From positions 62,001 to 126,000 of the forward strand of contig NZ_LQPH01000164.1 in the NCBI RefSeq assembly GCF_002102255.1: 64,000 nucleotides of DNA, read 5' to 3'. Shown here piece after piece: positions 7,210 through 16,631 of the stretch (position 1 is the first letter of the stretch; the number at the start of each line of letters is the position of its first letter). The stretch is from Mycobacterium nebraskense. GTDB lineage: Bacteria; Actinomycetota; Actinomycetes; Mycobacteriales; Mycobacteriaceae. A program made the position numbers and the translations under genes. A model generated the notes under the pieces. The model saw nothing but the letters and a program-made list of their open reading frames with translations. It searched no databases and was not told where the DNA came from.

Positions 7210-8778
7210 GTGACCAACAGCAATGACCGCCAGGACTTCTACGGGCAGCGGGTCGGCGACGAGGAGCCGCAGGAGTCGAGCGGCGAACCGGCCGGTGAGG
7301 CGCCCGCTGCGAGCACGCCGGCCTCCGAGCCCGCCCCCGGTGCGCTGGACCCTGACGGCCACACCCAAATCGTCGACCGCGACGACATACGGCGCAAGCT
7401 CGCCGCCGCGCGGCGCCTACAGGATGCTGCGCAGGGCGAGGCTATGTCGGCGCAAAGCCCGGCCGGGTTCGACAGTGCCGAGGGGGGCGCGGGGGCTGCG
7501 CCGCTGCCCGGGCGGACACCATCTGGGCCGCCGCGACCGCAGTACCCCGACGCGCCTGGTCCTGATGGGCTCTACGGCGGTCCGCCCCAAGCGATGTCGC
7601 GGCCGCCGGCTCGCCCGCCGGAACCGTCGGGTCCACCGAGCTACGGCGGCGGATGGCCGCCTGCAGGCGCGCCCGGGCGTCATGGCTCACACCGGCTCGA
7701 GGACGACCCTTACGCCTCGGTGGGGCCGATGCGCGCGCAAATCCACGAGAGCCAGGTGTCGGCACCGTATAAGCCGGTGCCCGAGACGGGCTGGCGCCAC
7801 GGCCTGTACAAGGTCACCCGGATTAACCTGGGATTGTCGGCCAGCGAGACGCATTGGAACGATCTTCGTCGGCGGCTGAAAGTCAACCTGCGCGGCACAT
7901 ACGTGATCGCGGTGATGCAGTCCAAAGGCGGGGTGAACAAGACCACCACCGCCGCCCTGATCGGTGCCGCACTGGCTAAGTACCGGGATGAGAAGATCGT
8001 CGCGATCGACGCCAACCCGGCGCGCGGGAACCTGAGTCGGCGGGTGGACGAGCCATCGACCATGTCGTGGCGCGGACTCAACGCTGATCAAAACTTGCGC
8101 AGCTACTCTGATTACCGCGAATTCCTCGGGAAAGATTCGACGTCTGGCCTCGAGGTGTTGGGCAGCGACCTGGGCCGCCAACGCATGACCGGAATGGACC
8201 TGCGGAAGTCCTGGGCGATTCTGCAGCGCTATTACCCGATCGCCATTGTGGACTGCGGGAACGAACTCGATGACGACATCGCCCGCGCACTGCTGGAGGA
8301 CATTCCCGTGGACGCGATCGTGGTGCCGTCGACGACGCGCCTCGACGGCGCTCTAGCGGCGGCTGACACGTTGAATTGGCTGATGGACAGGGGCTACCCG
8401 CATCTGGTGCACGAGGCCGTGGTAGTGGTCAGCAACATCAACAAGATCAATGCCAGCGCGGAGGTCAAGCAGTTGCACGCAGACTTTGAGCGCACGGTGC
8501 GATCGGTGCACGATGTGGGTTTCGATCCGCACCTCAGTGACGCTGTGGCCATCGAATACACCCGGCTGCAGCCTGAGACCTGGCTGCGCTACATCGAGGC
8601 GGCGGCCTCGCTGGCCGATGGGTTCGCCCGCGCCAACGACCGTAGTCCAAGGCCATCTGGTGGTGCACCGCATGACCCTCCGACCCAGCGCCAGCCGTGG
8701 GGGCGCCTCGGCGGCCATGAGGGGGGCCAGTGGCCCGACGCCGGCCTGAACGCCGGGCCGTGGGGTCAGCGGCAGTGA
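7210..8778 (+). CDS. espI: EspI-like ParA/MinD-type ATPase of the ESX locus
   Basis: A 522-aa protein with two parts. Residues 1 to about 190 are disordered and Pro/Gly/Ala-rich; residues about 225-490 form a MinD/ParA-type P-loop ATPase. The deviant Walker A reads KGGVNKTTT: signature Lys239 and Lys244 are kept, but the usual Gly between them is Asn243. AIVDCGNELDDDIA supplies the Walker B region. EspI of ESX-1 is known to down-regulate secretion at low ATP, and this gene occupies the same place. GTG 7210 is chosen because GGAG lies six bases upstream; an in-frame TTG at 7186 has no ribosome site. The stop overlaps the eccD start (GTGA). It is less likely to be a plasmid ParA because no ParB or centromere repeats are near. 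Confidence 0.82.
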   Translation: MTNSNDRQDFYGQRVGDEEPQESSGEPAGEAPAASTPASEPAPGALDPDGHTQIVDRDDIRRKLAAARRLQDAAQGEAMSAQSPAGFDSAEGGAGAAPLPGRTPSGPPRPQYPDAPGPDGLYGGPPQAMSRPPARPPEPSGPPSYGGGWPPAGAPGRHGSHRLEDDPYASVGPMRAQIHESQVSAPYKPVPETGWRHGLYKVTRINLGLSASETHWNDLRRRLKVNLRGTYVIAVMQSKGGVNKTTTAALIGAALAKYRDEKIVAIDANPARGNLSRRVDEPSTMSWRGLNADQNLRSYSDYREFLGKDSTSGLEVLGSDLGRQRMTGMDLRKSWAILQRYYPIAIVDCGNELDDDIARALLEDIPVDAIVVPSTTRLDGALAAADTLNWLMDRGYPHLVHEAVVVVSNINKINASAEVKQLHADFERTVRSVHDVGFDPHLSDAVAIEYTRLQPETWLRYIEAAASLADGFARANDRSPRPSGGAPHDPPTQRQPWGRLGGHEGGQWPDAGLNAGPWGQRQ

Positions 8779-10289
8779 GCACGGTATCGGAGCGCACTGG
8801 AACACGCTCAGCGGCACATGTTCGGCTCCGGGAGCAAGTGAAGGTCGCGGTCCTGTTCGAGGGCCGCCAAACCGACCTGGTGCTGCCGGCCACCGAAGTC
8901 GTGGCCACGGTGATCACCCAAGTTCTCACCCATGTCAGCAAGGCAGGGGAGGAACCGCGCGGCCCCGACGATGACGGTCTTATCCGACCGGGCATGCTGG
9001 TGCTCAAGCGGGTCGGTGGGGCGGCGTTGAACCGTGGGCAATCGTTACGCGAGCAAGGCATCACCGACGGTGCTCTGTTGATGTTGGAGGTTGACGACGC
9101 CGAGGTGTCGTTCACCGAAGTGGTGGAGAACGCGTCGTCAGCGATCGCGCATGTGAATGCGCAACGCTTCAAGGCGGTCACCGAGCAGACAGCTGTCACG
9201 GTGGCCGCTGTGACCGCCGCGGCCGCGGCAGCATTGATGGCGGGGCTGTTGATGTGGGTGTGGCACCTCGACCACCTCGCCGGGATCAACTGGCCGCTGA
9301 TCACGCCGATCACCTGCGGTGCGATGGCGGTGGTGCTGCTGTTCGGCGGTGTGGCCGCATGGTGGCGCCAGCACATGACGGTCATGGCCAGCGGACTGTG
9401 GGCCGGGGCGCTAATGGCCGTCGGCGTCGCCGGCTACACCGCCGTTCCCGGGCAGGTCGGCCCGTGGCATGTGGTCCTGGCGGCGTCGTTGACTGCCGCG
9501 GTGGCCGTAGCGCTGTGGGCGCTGGGCCCGGCGCCGGCAGCGGCGCTGGCCTGGCTGACCGCGGTCGGTATCGGCACCGGACTGATCGCGCTGGTTCACG
9601 CCCTCGGCGTCGCCATGCCCTATCTGTGGGTGGCGACCATGGTCGTCGCGCTGGTGCTGTTGAAGAAAGTCGAGCCACTGTCGGGGTTGCTGGCGCGGGT
9701 ACCGATGCCCAGTTTCCCCACCATCACCGGCAAGCTGGTCTTCGACGACGCCGAAGACATCGCCGCCGAAGCGTTGGTGGCCGCAGAAACCGAAGGCACG
9801 CCCAGCGTCGATGAGCTGCGGCGCGCCGCGGCCGCGGCCAACGGCTACTTGCAGGCGCTCGTTGCGGCGGTGTCGCCGTTTTTCATCCTGGGCGCGGCCG
9901 GGGCGGTGACCCCTGGCCATGGTCGCTGGGTGTTGGCCACCGTATTCGTCCTGGGCATCGCCGCGATTCTGGTGCTCGGCGGGCGCGCGCTGACTGACCG
10001 AGCGGCCGCGGTGACCGTCGTGGGCACCGCACTGGCCATGAGTGCAGCGCTGGGCCTCAAATACGCTCTGTCGAGCCATGATCGGTCAATCAGCCTGATC
10101 GTGGCAGGCCTGATCGTGGCTTTGGGCCTGGCGGCGTTGGTGATCGCCGCGGTCGTTCCCCGACGCGTGTTCTCTGCGCCGTTCCGCAAAATCGTGGAGT
10201 GGACCGAATACGCGCTGCAGGTTGCGGTGTTCCCGGTGGCGCTGTGGCTGCTCAATGTGTACGTCCTGGCGCGGGCGGCACTGCAGTGA
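8775..10289 (+). CDS. eccD: ESX membrane channel component EccD
   Basis: A 504-aa integral membrane protein of the type VII secretion core. Residues about 18-115 form the ubiquitin-like cytosolic domain seen in EccD (VKVAVLFEGRQTDLVLP, then LREQGITDGALLMLEV), followed by about eleven hydrophobic segments, the EccD pattern. In ESX structures an EccD dimer lines the membrane vestibule and contacts EccC. It starts at GTG 8775 in a GTGA overlap with espI and ends in a GTGA overlap with mycP, so translation is coupled on both sides. Confidence 0.92.
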   Translation: MSTVSERTGTRSAAHVRLREQVKVAVLFEGRQTDLVLPATEVVATVITQVLTHVSKAGEEPRGPDDDGLIRPGMLVLKRVGGAALNRGQSLREQGITDGALLMLEVDDAEVSFTEVVENASSAIAHVNAQRFKAVTEQTAVTVAAVTAAAAAALMAGLLMWVWHLDHLAGINWPLITPITCGAMAVVLLFGGVAAWWRQHMTVMASGLWAGALMAVGVAGYTAVPGQVGPWHVVLAASLTAAVAVALWALGPAPAAALAWLTAVGIGTGLIALVHALGVAMPYLWVATMVVALVLLKKVEPLSGLLARVPMPSFPTITGKLVFDDAEDIAAEALVAAETEGTPSVDELRRAAAAANGYLQALVAAVSPFFILGAAGAVTPGHGRWVLATVFVLGIAAILVLGGRALTDRAAAVTVVGTALAMSAALGLKYALSSHDRSISLIVAGLIVALGLAALVIAAVVPRRVFSAPFRKIVEWTEYALQVAVFPVALWLLNVYVLARAALQ

Positions 10290-11713
10290 CGCGCCGATGG
10301 GCGCGCCGAGGGCTCTCGGCGGTCAGCGTCAGCGTTTTGGTGATGCTGACCCCACTGGGTGCGGGCACGGCCGGGGCGATCTCACAGCCGGTGATCGATC
10401 CGGGGGCTGTCCCCAACCCCTTGCCGCTGGGTCCAGGAGAGCCGCTGCGCCAAGAGCATCAATGCACACCATCGGGGCTGCTACCAAATACCGACCTGGG
10501 CGCACCGAGCGCATCGCAAGCGTTCATGGATATTCCGGCGCTGTGGCGCTCAGCGGGCCGCGGGGCCGGCCAGAGCATCGTCATGGTGGACACCGGGGTC
10601 AACGTCTCGCCGCGGTTGCCGCACATCCACCCGGGCGGTGATTACGTGGTCGAGTCGGCGAATGGGTTGCAGGACTGCGACTCTCACGGGACACTTGTTG
10701 CTTCAGTCTTGGGGGCTCAGCCGTCGCAGACCGATGGGCTGGTCGGTGTCGTACCCGACGCAGACATTATTTCGATCAGGCAGTCGTCTGAGGCGTGGGT
10801 GCCGGCCAATCCGACATCGGCCGACGTCGAAACCGATCGCCGGGCCGGCACGGTTGCCTCGTTGGCCAAAGCGATTGTGTTGGGCGCCAACACCGGCGCC
10901 AAAGTGATGAACATTTCGATCGTGAGCTGCATCCCGGTTCTCAAGCCGGTTGACCAGACCACGCTGGGCGCGGCGGTCAGGTACGCAGCGGTAGACAAGG
11001 ATGTCGTCATCGTGGCCGCAGGCGGCAACCTCGCCAACGCAGGGTGCGCGCAAAATCCCGACATCGACGCCACCAACGCCAAGGACCCCCGCAACTGGGG
11101 CGGTGTGGTCACCATCTCGACCCCGGCATGGTTTTCCCAGTACGTGTTGTCGGTCAGCGCCAGCGACGGTACTGGCCAACCCGCTGTCGATGAACAGCAC
11201 CGCGAAATCTCTTTGTCTGGGCCGTGGATCGGTGTGGCCGCACCCGGGGTGTTCATCGAGGGCCTCGACGACAAAGGCGGGGTCATCAACGCCACGTTCG
11301 ATGCGACCGCCGGGCAGCTGCGCGCCATCAACGGGACGTCGTTTGCAGCCCCATACGTTTCGGGTGTGGCGGCGCTGATCCGGGCGAAGTATCCGAAACT
11401 TACTGCGGCCCAGGTGATTCACCGGATCGAGGCGACCGCGCACTCGCCGGCGGCTTCACCGGTGGACGGCTCGGTGGTCGACAACCGGATGGGTTACGGC
11501 GCCATTGATGCGCTTGCCGCGCTCAACGATGACGTGCCGCTGGGCCCGGCCGTGCCCACGGAATATCTATCCCGGCCGCTGCACCCGCCGCCGCCTCCAC
11601 CGCCACCGGATCACCGCCCCATGATCGTGGCGCTGGCCGGCACGGGTATCGCGGTAGCGCTGCTGGGCGCACTGTTCTTCATTTCCCGCATCACCCGCGA
11701 GCGGCGATCATGA
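10286..11713 (+). CDS. mycP: Mycosin, subtilisin-like serine protease MycP
   Basis: A 475-aa membrane-anchored protease required for stability of the ESX complex and for processing some substrates. Visible elements are an N-terminal signal peptide (Arg-rich start, then a hydrophobic core to about residue 35), the subtilisin triad Asp102 (VMVDTG), His134 (DSHGT) and Ser352 (NGTSFAAP), an oxyanion-hole Asn in AAGGNLAN, a Pro-rich linker (PPPPPPPP) and one C-terminal transmembrane helix followed by Arg residues. All catalytic residues are present. Start GTG 10286 and stop both overlap neighbouring genes by four bases. It acts on the outer side of the cytoplasmic membrane. Confidence 0.95.
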   Translation: MTRRWARRGLSAVSVSVLVMLTPLGAGTAGAISQPVIDPGAVPNPLPLGPGEPLRQEHQCTPSGLLPNTDLGAPSASQAFMDIPALWRSAGRGAGQSIVMVDTGVNVSPRLPHIHPGGDYVVESANGLQDCDSHGTLVASVLGAQPSQTDGLVGVVPDADIISIRQSSEAWVPANPTSADVETDRRAGTVASLAKAIVLGANTGAKVMNISIVSCIPVLKPVDQTTLGAAVRYAAVDKDVVIVAAGGNLANAGCAQNPDIDATNAKDPRNWGGVVTISTPAWFSQYVLSVSASDGTGQPAVDEQHREISLSGPWIGVAAPGVFIEGLDDKGGVINATFDATAGQLRAINGTSFAAPYVSGVAALIRAKYPKLTAAQVIHRIEATAHSPAASPVDGSVVDNRMGYGAIDALAALNDDVPLGPAVPTEYLSRPLHPPPPPPPPDHRPMIVALAGTGIAVALLGALFFISRITRERRS

Positions 11714-13392
11714 CGCATCGGGTGGCGTTGAGTGATCCGGCCACGGCGGTCGCTGAGGAGCCAGGCACGCCGGGGGATCGGTTAGCGCGATGGCAGCTGC
11801 GGTGGCCGCTGCGGCGGGCGATCATCGCCGAGGTGGCCGCAGTGGCGGTGGCGGTTCCGCTGGCTGGGCTGGCGCCGTGGTGGGCGCTGGCGCTGGTCGC
11901 GGTCGTGGTGATCCTGGCGGTGGGGGTGACCTATCGGTCAGCGACCGCGTTGAGCTGGTTGGGTCGGCTATGGCGGCTGCGGCGGGCCGCTGCCAGTGCC
12001 ACGCGGCGCCGTGCACGCGCGACCCCGCCCGCTCTTTGTGAGGCAGAACTGCCTGGGGTGGGGCCATGCGGGCTGGCCTGGGACGGTCAATTCGCGATCA
12101 CCATGATCGCGCTGCACGGCCGCCCATACGCGACGACCGTCCTGGTGTCAGAAGGTGCCGAATCGATCGACACTGTTCCGCTGAAGGCGTGCGGTGAGTT
12201 GCTTGAACAGTTCGGCGGGCTCGAACTGCACTCGATCGACGTGCTCAGCGACGGCACCCGCACGGCCCCTGATGGCCGGTTCACCCCTCGCTATGAGGAA
12301 ATGGCCGCCGATCGGTCTGCTGTCGGGGTGCGCCGGACCTGGCTGGTGCTGCGGCTGCGGCCCACCGCATGCCTAGGCGCGATGCTGTATCGCAGCAGTG
12401 TCGGTGAGGCGATCGCTGCGGCCACCGAGCGGATTCGGCAGGCCACAGTGCGCGCCGGGTGCCGTGCTGTGGCCTGCAGCACCGAGCAGATCACGGCCGC
12501 AACGAGCGTGCTGTTGGGCGGCTATGAGCTCGACGCCTATCAGGAGCGGTGGACCGACCTACGCGTCGGCGACGACTACGTCACCCCCTACCGGGTGTCA
12601 GGGACCGACCTCAATACGCGCATGCTCAACGACGTGTGGACCATCCGGGCTAGTAAAGCCGTTGTGTTGGTGCGCATTACGCGTGACGACGAGACCGGCG
12701 AGCTGATGGCCGGTGCCTTGGTGCGGGTGCACACTAGCGCACCGCTGACCCACCCGCCGGTGTCGACGCTGCAGGGCGTTCCCGGGCAGGCTTTCGAAGC
12801 GCTGGCTGCCACGCTGCCGTTGGGGGACCGCTCGGTCAGTCTGGCGTTGTCGGCGCGCCCGCTGGGGCGCGCCCCGTTGGCTGTGCAGGTCGGCCCCACC
12901 GGGTTTTTGCACGGGATGGCCGAGGTGTCCGGGGTTCCTTTCCTGCTGTCGTGGACCGACCCGCTGAAATTCCTGCGGGTCGGTATCGCCGCGGACCTCG
13001 ATGTCGTCGAGGCGCTGGTGTTGCGCGCGACCTCAGCGGGGGCGAGTGCCGAGATCCACACGGTCAGACCAGCACAGTGGCAACCAATCTGCGATGAAAT
13101 CCGCATCAACATGGCGCGCAGACAAGAGCGCTCCAAGACGGCCACGTTGATCGTGGCCGACGGGCCTGAACCTCAGCAAGTGCTGCGGGAAAGCGGTGAA
13201 CGAGGCCACGCCCTGGTCACGGTGATGCCCGCCGGCGAACCGTTGCCCGAGGATGTCGACATCCGTATCCGCCAAATCGGTCCCAATCGGATCACCGTCG
13301 AGACGCCGGCCCGGCCCCGGCCGGTGAATCTTGGAATCATGCGCCCGCGCAACGAGGCCCACACCCTCGCCCACCTACGCCACAGGAGTTAG
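11710..13392 (+). CDS. eccE: ESX membrane component EccE
   Basis: A 560-aa ESX core-complex protein. Two adjacent transmembrane helices lie near residues 37-75 (IIAEVAAVAVAVPLAGLAPW and ALALVAVVVILAV), preceded by a short cytosolic tail and followed by a large soluble domain rich in Arg and beta strands, as in EccE. EccE sits at the periphery of the ESX membrane complex. ATG 11710 overlaps the mycP stop (ATGA), and eccA follows after five bases. Position between mycP and eccA is the standard one. Confidence 0.9.
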   Translation: MTHRVALSDPATAVAEEPGTPGDRLARWQLRWPLRRAIIAEVAAVAVAVPLAGLAPWWALALVAVVVILAVGVTYRSATALSWLGRLWRLRRAAASATRRRARATPPALCEAELPGVGPCGLAWDGQFAITMIALHGRPYATTVLVSEGAESIDTVPLKACGELLEQFGGLELHSIDVLSDGTRTAPDGRFTPRYEEMAADRSAVGVRRTWLVLRLRPTACLGAMLYRSSVGEAIAAATERIRQATVRAGCRAVACSTEQITAATSVLLGGYELDAYQERWTDLRVGDDYVTPYRVSGTDLNTRMLNDVWTIRASKAVVLVRITRDDETGELMAGALVRVHTSAPLTHPPVSTLQGVPGQAFEALAATLPLGDRSVSLALSARPLGRAPLAVQVGPTGFLHGMAEVSGVPFLLSWTDPLKFLRVGIAADLDVVEALVLRATSAGASAEIHTVRPAQWQPICDEIRINMARRQERSKTATLIVADGPEPQQVLRESGERGHALVTVMPAGEPLPEDVDIRIRQIGPNRITVETPARPRPVNLGIMRPRNEAHTLAHLRHRS

Positions 13393-13397
13393 CCCAC

Positions 13398-15200
13398 ATG
13401 AGTTCGCGTAGCACCGAAGCCCTGCGCGCGGGCATGAAAACCTTGCGTAGCAACCCTCGGCGCGCGCTGGAAGTGTTCAAGCTGGCCACTGATGACGACC
13501 CCGGTATGGCTGATGCCTGGCTAGGACGCATGGCTGCCGGGGACCGCTCAGCCGGTACGGTGGCTCGGCTGGCCGCGGCGCGGGATCGGCTCGGCTCAGA
13601 CCTGCGGATCGCAGGCTCAGGCACGACCCTGGCCGACCTCGACGTCACGTTCGATGTCGAATACCTGCGGTGGCGCATCCAAGATTCCACCACCGCAGAG
13701 CTGGCCTATATCGCCGCGCTGCTGGCTGACCAGAAATTCGCCGAAGCCCACACCCGCCTGGCCGCGCTGGGGACTGACCCCAAAGTCCAATTCACGCGCG
13801 CAGTGCTGATGCAGATGACCGAACGCTGGCCCGATGTCCTAGCCGCCGTGGCCGGCCGCGAAGCCTGGTTCGCCGACACCATGCTCAGCCAGGCCAGCGC
13901 ACTGCTGGAAGCCAAAGCCGCGGCACACCTGGGGATGTGGGAGCGAGCCTCAAACGCTGTGGAGACCGCCAGCGACTCGCCGTACGGGCCTGACCCCATC
14001 GCCCGTGATGCGCTATTCCTCAAGGCGCTCATTGCACGCGCCCAGGGCCAGGACGACACCGCACGCCAAGTCCTGGGGGACGTAGCGATGCGCTGGCCCG
14101 ACTTCGAGCTGGCCCGAACAGCGTTGGCCGACAAAACATTTGGGATACGGGTCGTCGACCACGCCACCATCGACACCCGCGAGGACCCGTGGGACCCGGC
14201 TACCGGGCGCACCCCGGAACAACGCCAAGACGACCAGCACACCGACGACGCCCGCAAAGACTTGGCCGACGCCGAGCAGACCCTGAAAGCGATGATCGGC
14301 CTCGACGAAGTCAAGCAACAGGTCCGCTCGCTCAAGGCGTCCACGGCGGCGCGAATACTGCGTTCCCGCAAAGGATTTCCCACCCCGGCGGTAACCAATC
14401 ATCTACTGATGATCGGGCCGCCTGGCGTCGGGAAGACAGAAGTGGCCCGAGTGGTAGCGAAAACTTTTTGCGGGCTGGGGATTCTACCCAAACGGGACGT
14501 TTTCGAAACCAGCAAGGAAATCCTGGCCGGCCAGTACGTCGGAAGCGTCGAAACCCAAACCCGCGAGTTCCTCGCCCAAGCTATCGGCGCGACAGTGTTT
14601 TTCGACGAATTCGGAGAACTGCTGCACGGCGGGTACGCCGGGGGCGACCCGATCGGGCAAGGCATCATCGGAGCCATCGTGCCGTGGATGGAAAACAACA
14701 GAGACAAGGCTGTTTTCATTGCTGCCGGCTACCCGGCCGCCTGCCGCAAGGTCATCGAATCCAACGGCGGCCTACAAGGCCGGTTCGCCACGACAATCGC
14801 ATTCGAGTCCTACCCGCCCGACAAGCTCATCGAGATCGCCCACGCAATCGTCAAGCGCAGCAGCAACATCGTTGAGCCCGGCGCGTTCGAAAGCGTTCTG
14901 CTCGAACCGTTCACCAGGTTCTACAACGAAGTCACGCAATCACCGGACGGAGACACCGTCCGCACCATCGATGACCTCAACAATGGCCGGTATGTGCGCA
15001 ACATCATCGAAAAGGCGCAAGCGGCACGCGATCTGCGGGTAATGGACGGCCACGGCCTTGACGACTTCGACCTTAGCGACCACACGTTCGGTGAATCGAT
15101 ACCCGCCAACGACCTACTGCTCCTGACCCGCGACGACGTGTGGAACGGGCTACAGGACGCCACGCCACCCAGATTCCGTAAACGGTTAAACACCCGTTAG
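13398..15200 (+). CDS. eccA: ESX cytosolic AAA+ ATPase EccA
   Basis: A 600-aa CbxX/CfqX-type AAA+ ATPase. The first 280 or so residues are an all-helical TPR-like domain; the AAA+ module follows with Walker A GPPGVGKTE (K346), Walker B TVFFDEF (D403, E404), and an arginine-containing region near GRFATTI. EccA is a cytosolic hexamer thought to separate EspG from PE/PPE substrates or otherwise prepare them for export. The ribosome site AGGAG (13384-13388) fits the ATG. It is the last gene of the ESX locus; the next genes run on the other strand. Confidence 0.93.
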   Translation: MSSRSTEALRAGMKTLRSNPRRALEVFKLATDDDPGMADAWLGRMAAGDRSAGTVARLAAARDRLGSDLRIAGSGTTLADLDVTFDVEYLRWRIQDSTTAELAYIAALLADQKFAEAHTRLAALGTDPKVQFTRAVLMQMTERWPDVLAAVAGREAWFADTMLSQASALLEAKAAAHLGMWERASNAVETASDSPYGPDPIARDALFLKALIARAQGQDDTARQVLGDVAMRWPDFELARTALADKTFGIRVVDHATIDTREDPWDPATGRTPEQRQDDQHTDDARKDLADAEQTLKAMIGLDEVKQQVRSLKASTAARILRSRKGFPTPAVTNHLLMIGPPGVGKTEVARVVAKTFCGLGILPKRDVFETSKEILAGQYVGSVETQTREFLAQAIGATVFFDEFGELLHGGYAGGDPIGQGIIGAIVPWMENNRDKAVFIAAGYPAACRKVIESNGGLQGRFATTIAFESYPPDKLIEIAHAIVKRSSNIVEPGAFESVLLEPFTRFYNEVTQSPDGDTVRTIDDLNNGRYVRNIIEKAQAARDLRVMDGHGLDDFDLSDHTFGESIPANDLLLLTRDDVWNGLQDATPPRFRKRLNTR

Positions 15201-15231
15201 TTTCAACCACGCTCGCGAAGTCGCGGACGGG

Positions 15232-15648
15232 CTAAAGCGGGCGAAAGCCCTTGCGCCAAGACCAGTTCTCGAAGCGGGTCACGCGATCACGAGTCGCACT
15301 ACGGGCCGCTTGATCGAGGCCGCTGAAGCCATCGAAGATGCCTGGTCTTGCGACAACGATCCGCCGTATCTGACTTGTCACCTGCCGGACTCGTTCACGT
15401 GAAACGCCTTCACGGCGAGCGATCTGATCGAACGTGTAACCCTCTAGCCGCGCGAGCAGAACCCTATACGCTCGGGCGGCGGACCGAGGGTCCTTCAGCT
15501 CCTTGGCGAGCGCATCGGCGATGGCGAACAAGAGCCGGCCGGCGGCGATCGAGTCGGTGGCCCGCTCGAGGTCCGCATCGGAGCCTGCGTGTCCTTCTAC
15601 GAACCGGCCCACCCAGTCGCACGGGATCTCCGCGGGTCTGCGATTCAT
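15232..15648 (-). CDS. Sigma-70 region 4-like DNA-binding protein
   Basis: A 138-aa protein whose central part reads GYTFDQIARREGVSRERVRQ, the helix-turn-helix of sigma-70 region 4, followed by a basic stretch (SQIRRIVVARPG). Region 2, which binds the -10 box and core polymerase, is absent, so it is not a complete sigma factor. It may be a transcription or plasmid-control factor. It overlaps the upstream 88-aa gene by four bases (ATGA) and is the last gene of a three-gene minus-strand set, convergent with eccA. The regulatory role is inference. Confidence 0.65.
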   Translation of the reverse strand: MNRRPAEIPCDWVGRFVEGHAGSDADLERATDSIAAGRLLFAIADALAKELKDPRSAARAYRVLLARLEGYTFDQIARREGVSRERVRQVTSQIRRIVVARPGIFDGFSGLDQAARSATRDRVTRFENWSWRKGFRPL

Positions 15649-15911
15649 CGTTTCGGTGGGCGCACGTCGAACAAGGTGAGTTGCACGGGCTTTCGCGGTG
15701 CGCGCGCGGTACGCGCTGTGCGGCGGGCCTCTGCGTGGGCGACCGCGTCGATGGCGGCTTGGGCGATTGTCGCGTACGTGGGGGAATGCTCGCTGTCGGC
15801 CACGGTGAGGGCGTCACGCAGCGAGGATGGAACCATGGGCCAGTGGACCTGACACATGAACGTCGAATCGGTGGTCTTGCAGCCCTTGGCTTGACAGCGC
15901 GTGGTAGTCAT
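15645..15911 (-). CDS. Small protein with zinc-finger-like Cys/His spacing
   Basis: An 88-aa protein of unknown family. Near the N terminus the residues C6-x4-C11-x8-C20-x2-H23 could bind zinc; the rest is Ala/Arg-rich with a basic linker (RRTARTARAPRKP) and a VQLTLFDV tail. Its stop overlaps the next gene start (ATGA), so the two are translationally coupled. The pattern suggests a nucleic-acid-binding accessory protein, not an enzyme. Confidence 0.6.
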   Translation of the reverse strand: MTTTRCQAKGCKTTDSTFMCQVHWPMVPSSLRDALTVADSEHSPTYATIAQAAIDAVAHAEARRTARTARAPRKPVQLTLFDVRPPKR

Positions 15912-15925
15912 CGGTGAGCCTGTGT

Positions 15926-16294
15926 TTAGAGCCCGATGCTGTTGTCGTACAGGGCAACTGCGGGTAGGTCGCGTTGCGTGGAAAGGTAGTTCTGCAGCCA
16001 GGCCTGTGCATCGGCGTCGAGGGCGGATGCTTCGTCCTCGGTGTGGATGCTATCGGCGCCGCACGCACCTGCGCGGCCGTCTAAGGCGAGTCCTTCGTAA
16101 AGGAAGAACCGTGCGGCGACCACCTCGGGTGGGGTTGCTGCGGGGTCAAGGAGCGTGGTAGCTGCGCTGTCGATCGCAGCCATGGCGTACTGGGCGCGAC
16201 GGGAGTCGTCGCCGCTGAGGGCGGCCTTTCGCGCGAAGGTGATGTCGTCTCGTGCCTCGTCGAGGGCTTCGCGGGCCGTGGGCTCGGTGCTCAT
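15926..16294 (-). CDS. Hypothetical acidic protein
   Basis: A 122-aa, Ala/Asp-rich, mostly helical protein with no recognised domain, signal peptide or membrane segment. ATG 16294 is preferred to one ten codons upstream because AGGAGGTGG lies right before it, the best ribosome site in this set. It is first in the minus-strand group 16294-15232, whose promoter should be in the AT-rich bases near 16320-16350. Confidence 0.6.
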   Translation of the reverse strand: MSTEPTAREALDEARDDITFARKAALSGDDSRRAQYAMAAIDSAATTLLDPAATPPEVVAARFFLYEGLALDGRAGACGADSIHTEDEASALDADAQAWLQNYLSTQRDLPAVALYDNSIGL

Positions 16295-16376
16295 TTCCAC
16301 CTCCTGATGAAACAGTACGTGCACAGTATCATGTTTACTACTTGTTTTGGCTGCTTTGCTCTGTCAAGATGAAGTG

Positions 16377-16631
16377 ATGAGCACGTTCTGCCTCCTCGTC
16401 CCGCCTAGTCTGGGCTCGATACGAAATATGACGGAGGGCCTATCCAAACGAGATGCGCTACAGCTCTTTCAATCGTTAATGGGGGGCACCGGGGCGAGCC
16501 AGTGTGCCAGGTCATGTCATGGCGCTGCCGTATCACGGCATCCGTCTATGAAGCAGGGACGTGAACAGGTCCTGGTGGCTGGTGGCGGCGCGAACGTCGC
16601 GCTGGCTCTTTCAGCGGAGCTGCAGTCATGA
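16377..16631 (+). CDS. Possible small leader gene of the hydrolase operon
   Basis: An 84-aa frame with no family match. It is listed because its stop overlaps the hydrolase start exactly (ATGA at 16628-16631), a sign of translational coupling. Composition is mixed and no domain, signal peptide or membrane helix is clear. It may equally be untranslated leader. Confidence 0.35.
   Translation: MSTFCLLVPPSLGSIRNMTEGLSKRDALQLFQSLMGGTGASQCARSCHGAAVSRHPSMKQGREQVLVAGGGANVALALSAELQS

Noticed and set aside
7210..8778. The ParA-like ATPase as a plasmid partition gene
   Set aside because: It sits in the fixed espI position, has the EspI disordered N terminus, overlaps eccD, and no parB gene or centromere-like repeats are near.
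15232..15648. A full sigma factor
   Set aside because: Only region 4 is present; there is no region 2 or polymerase-binding segment in its 138 residues.
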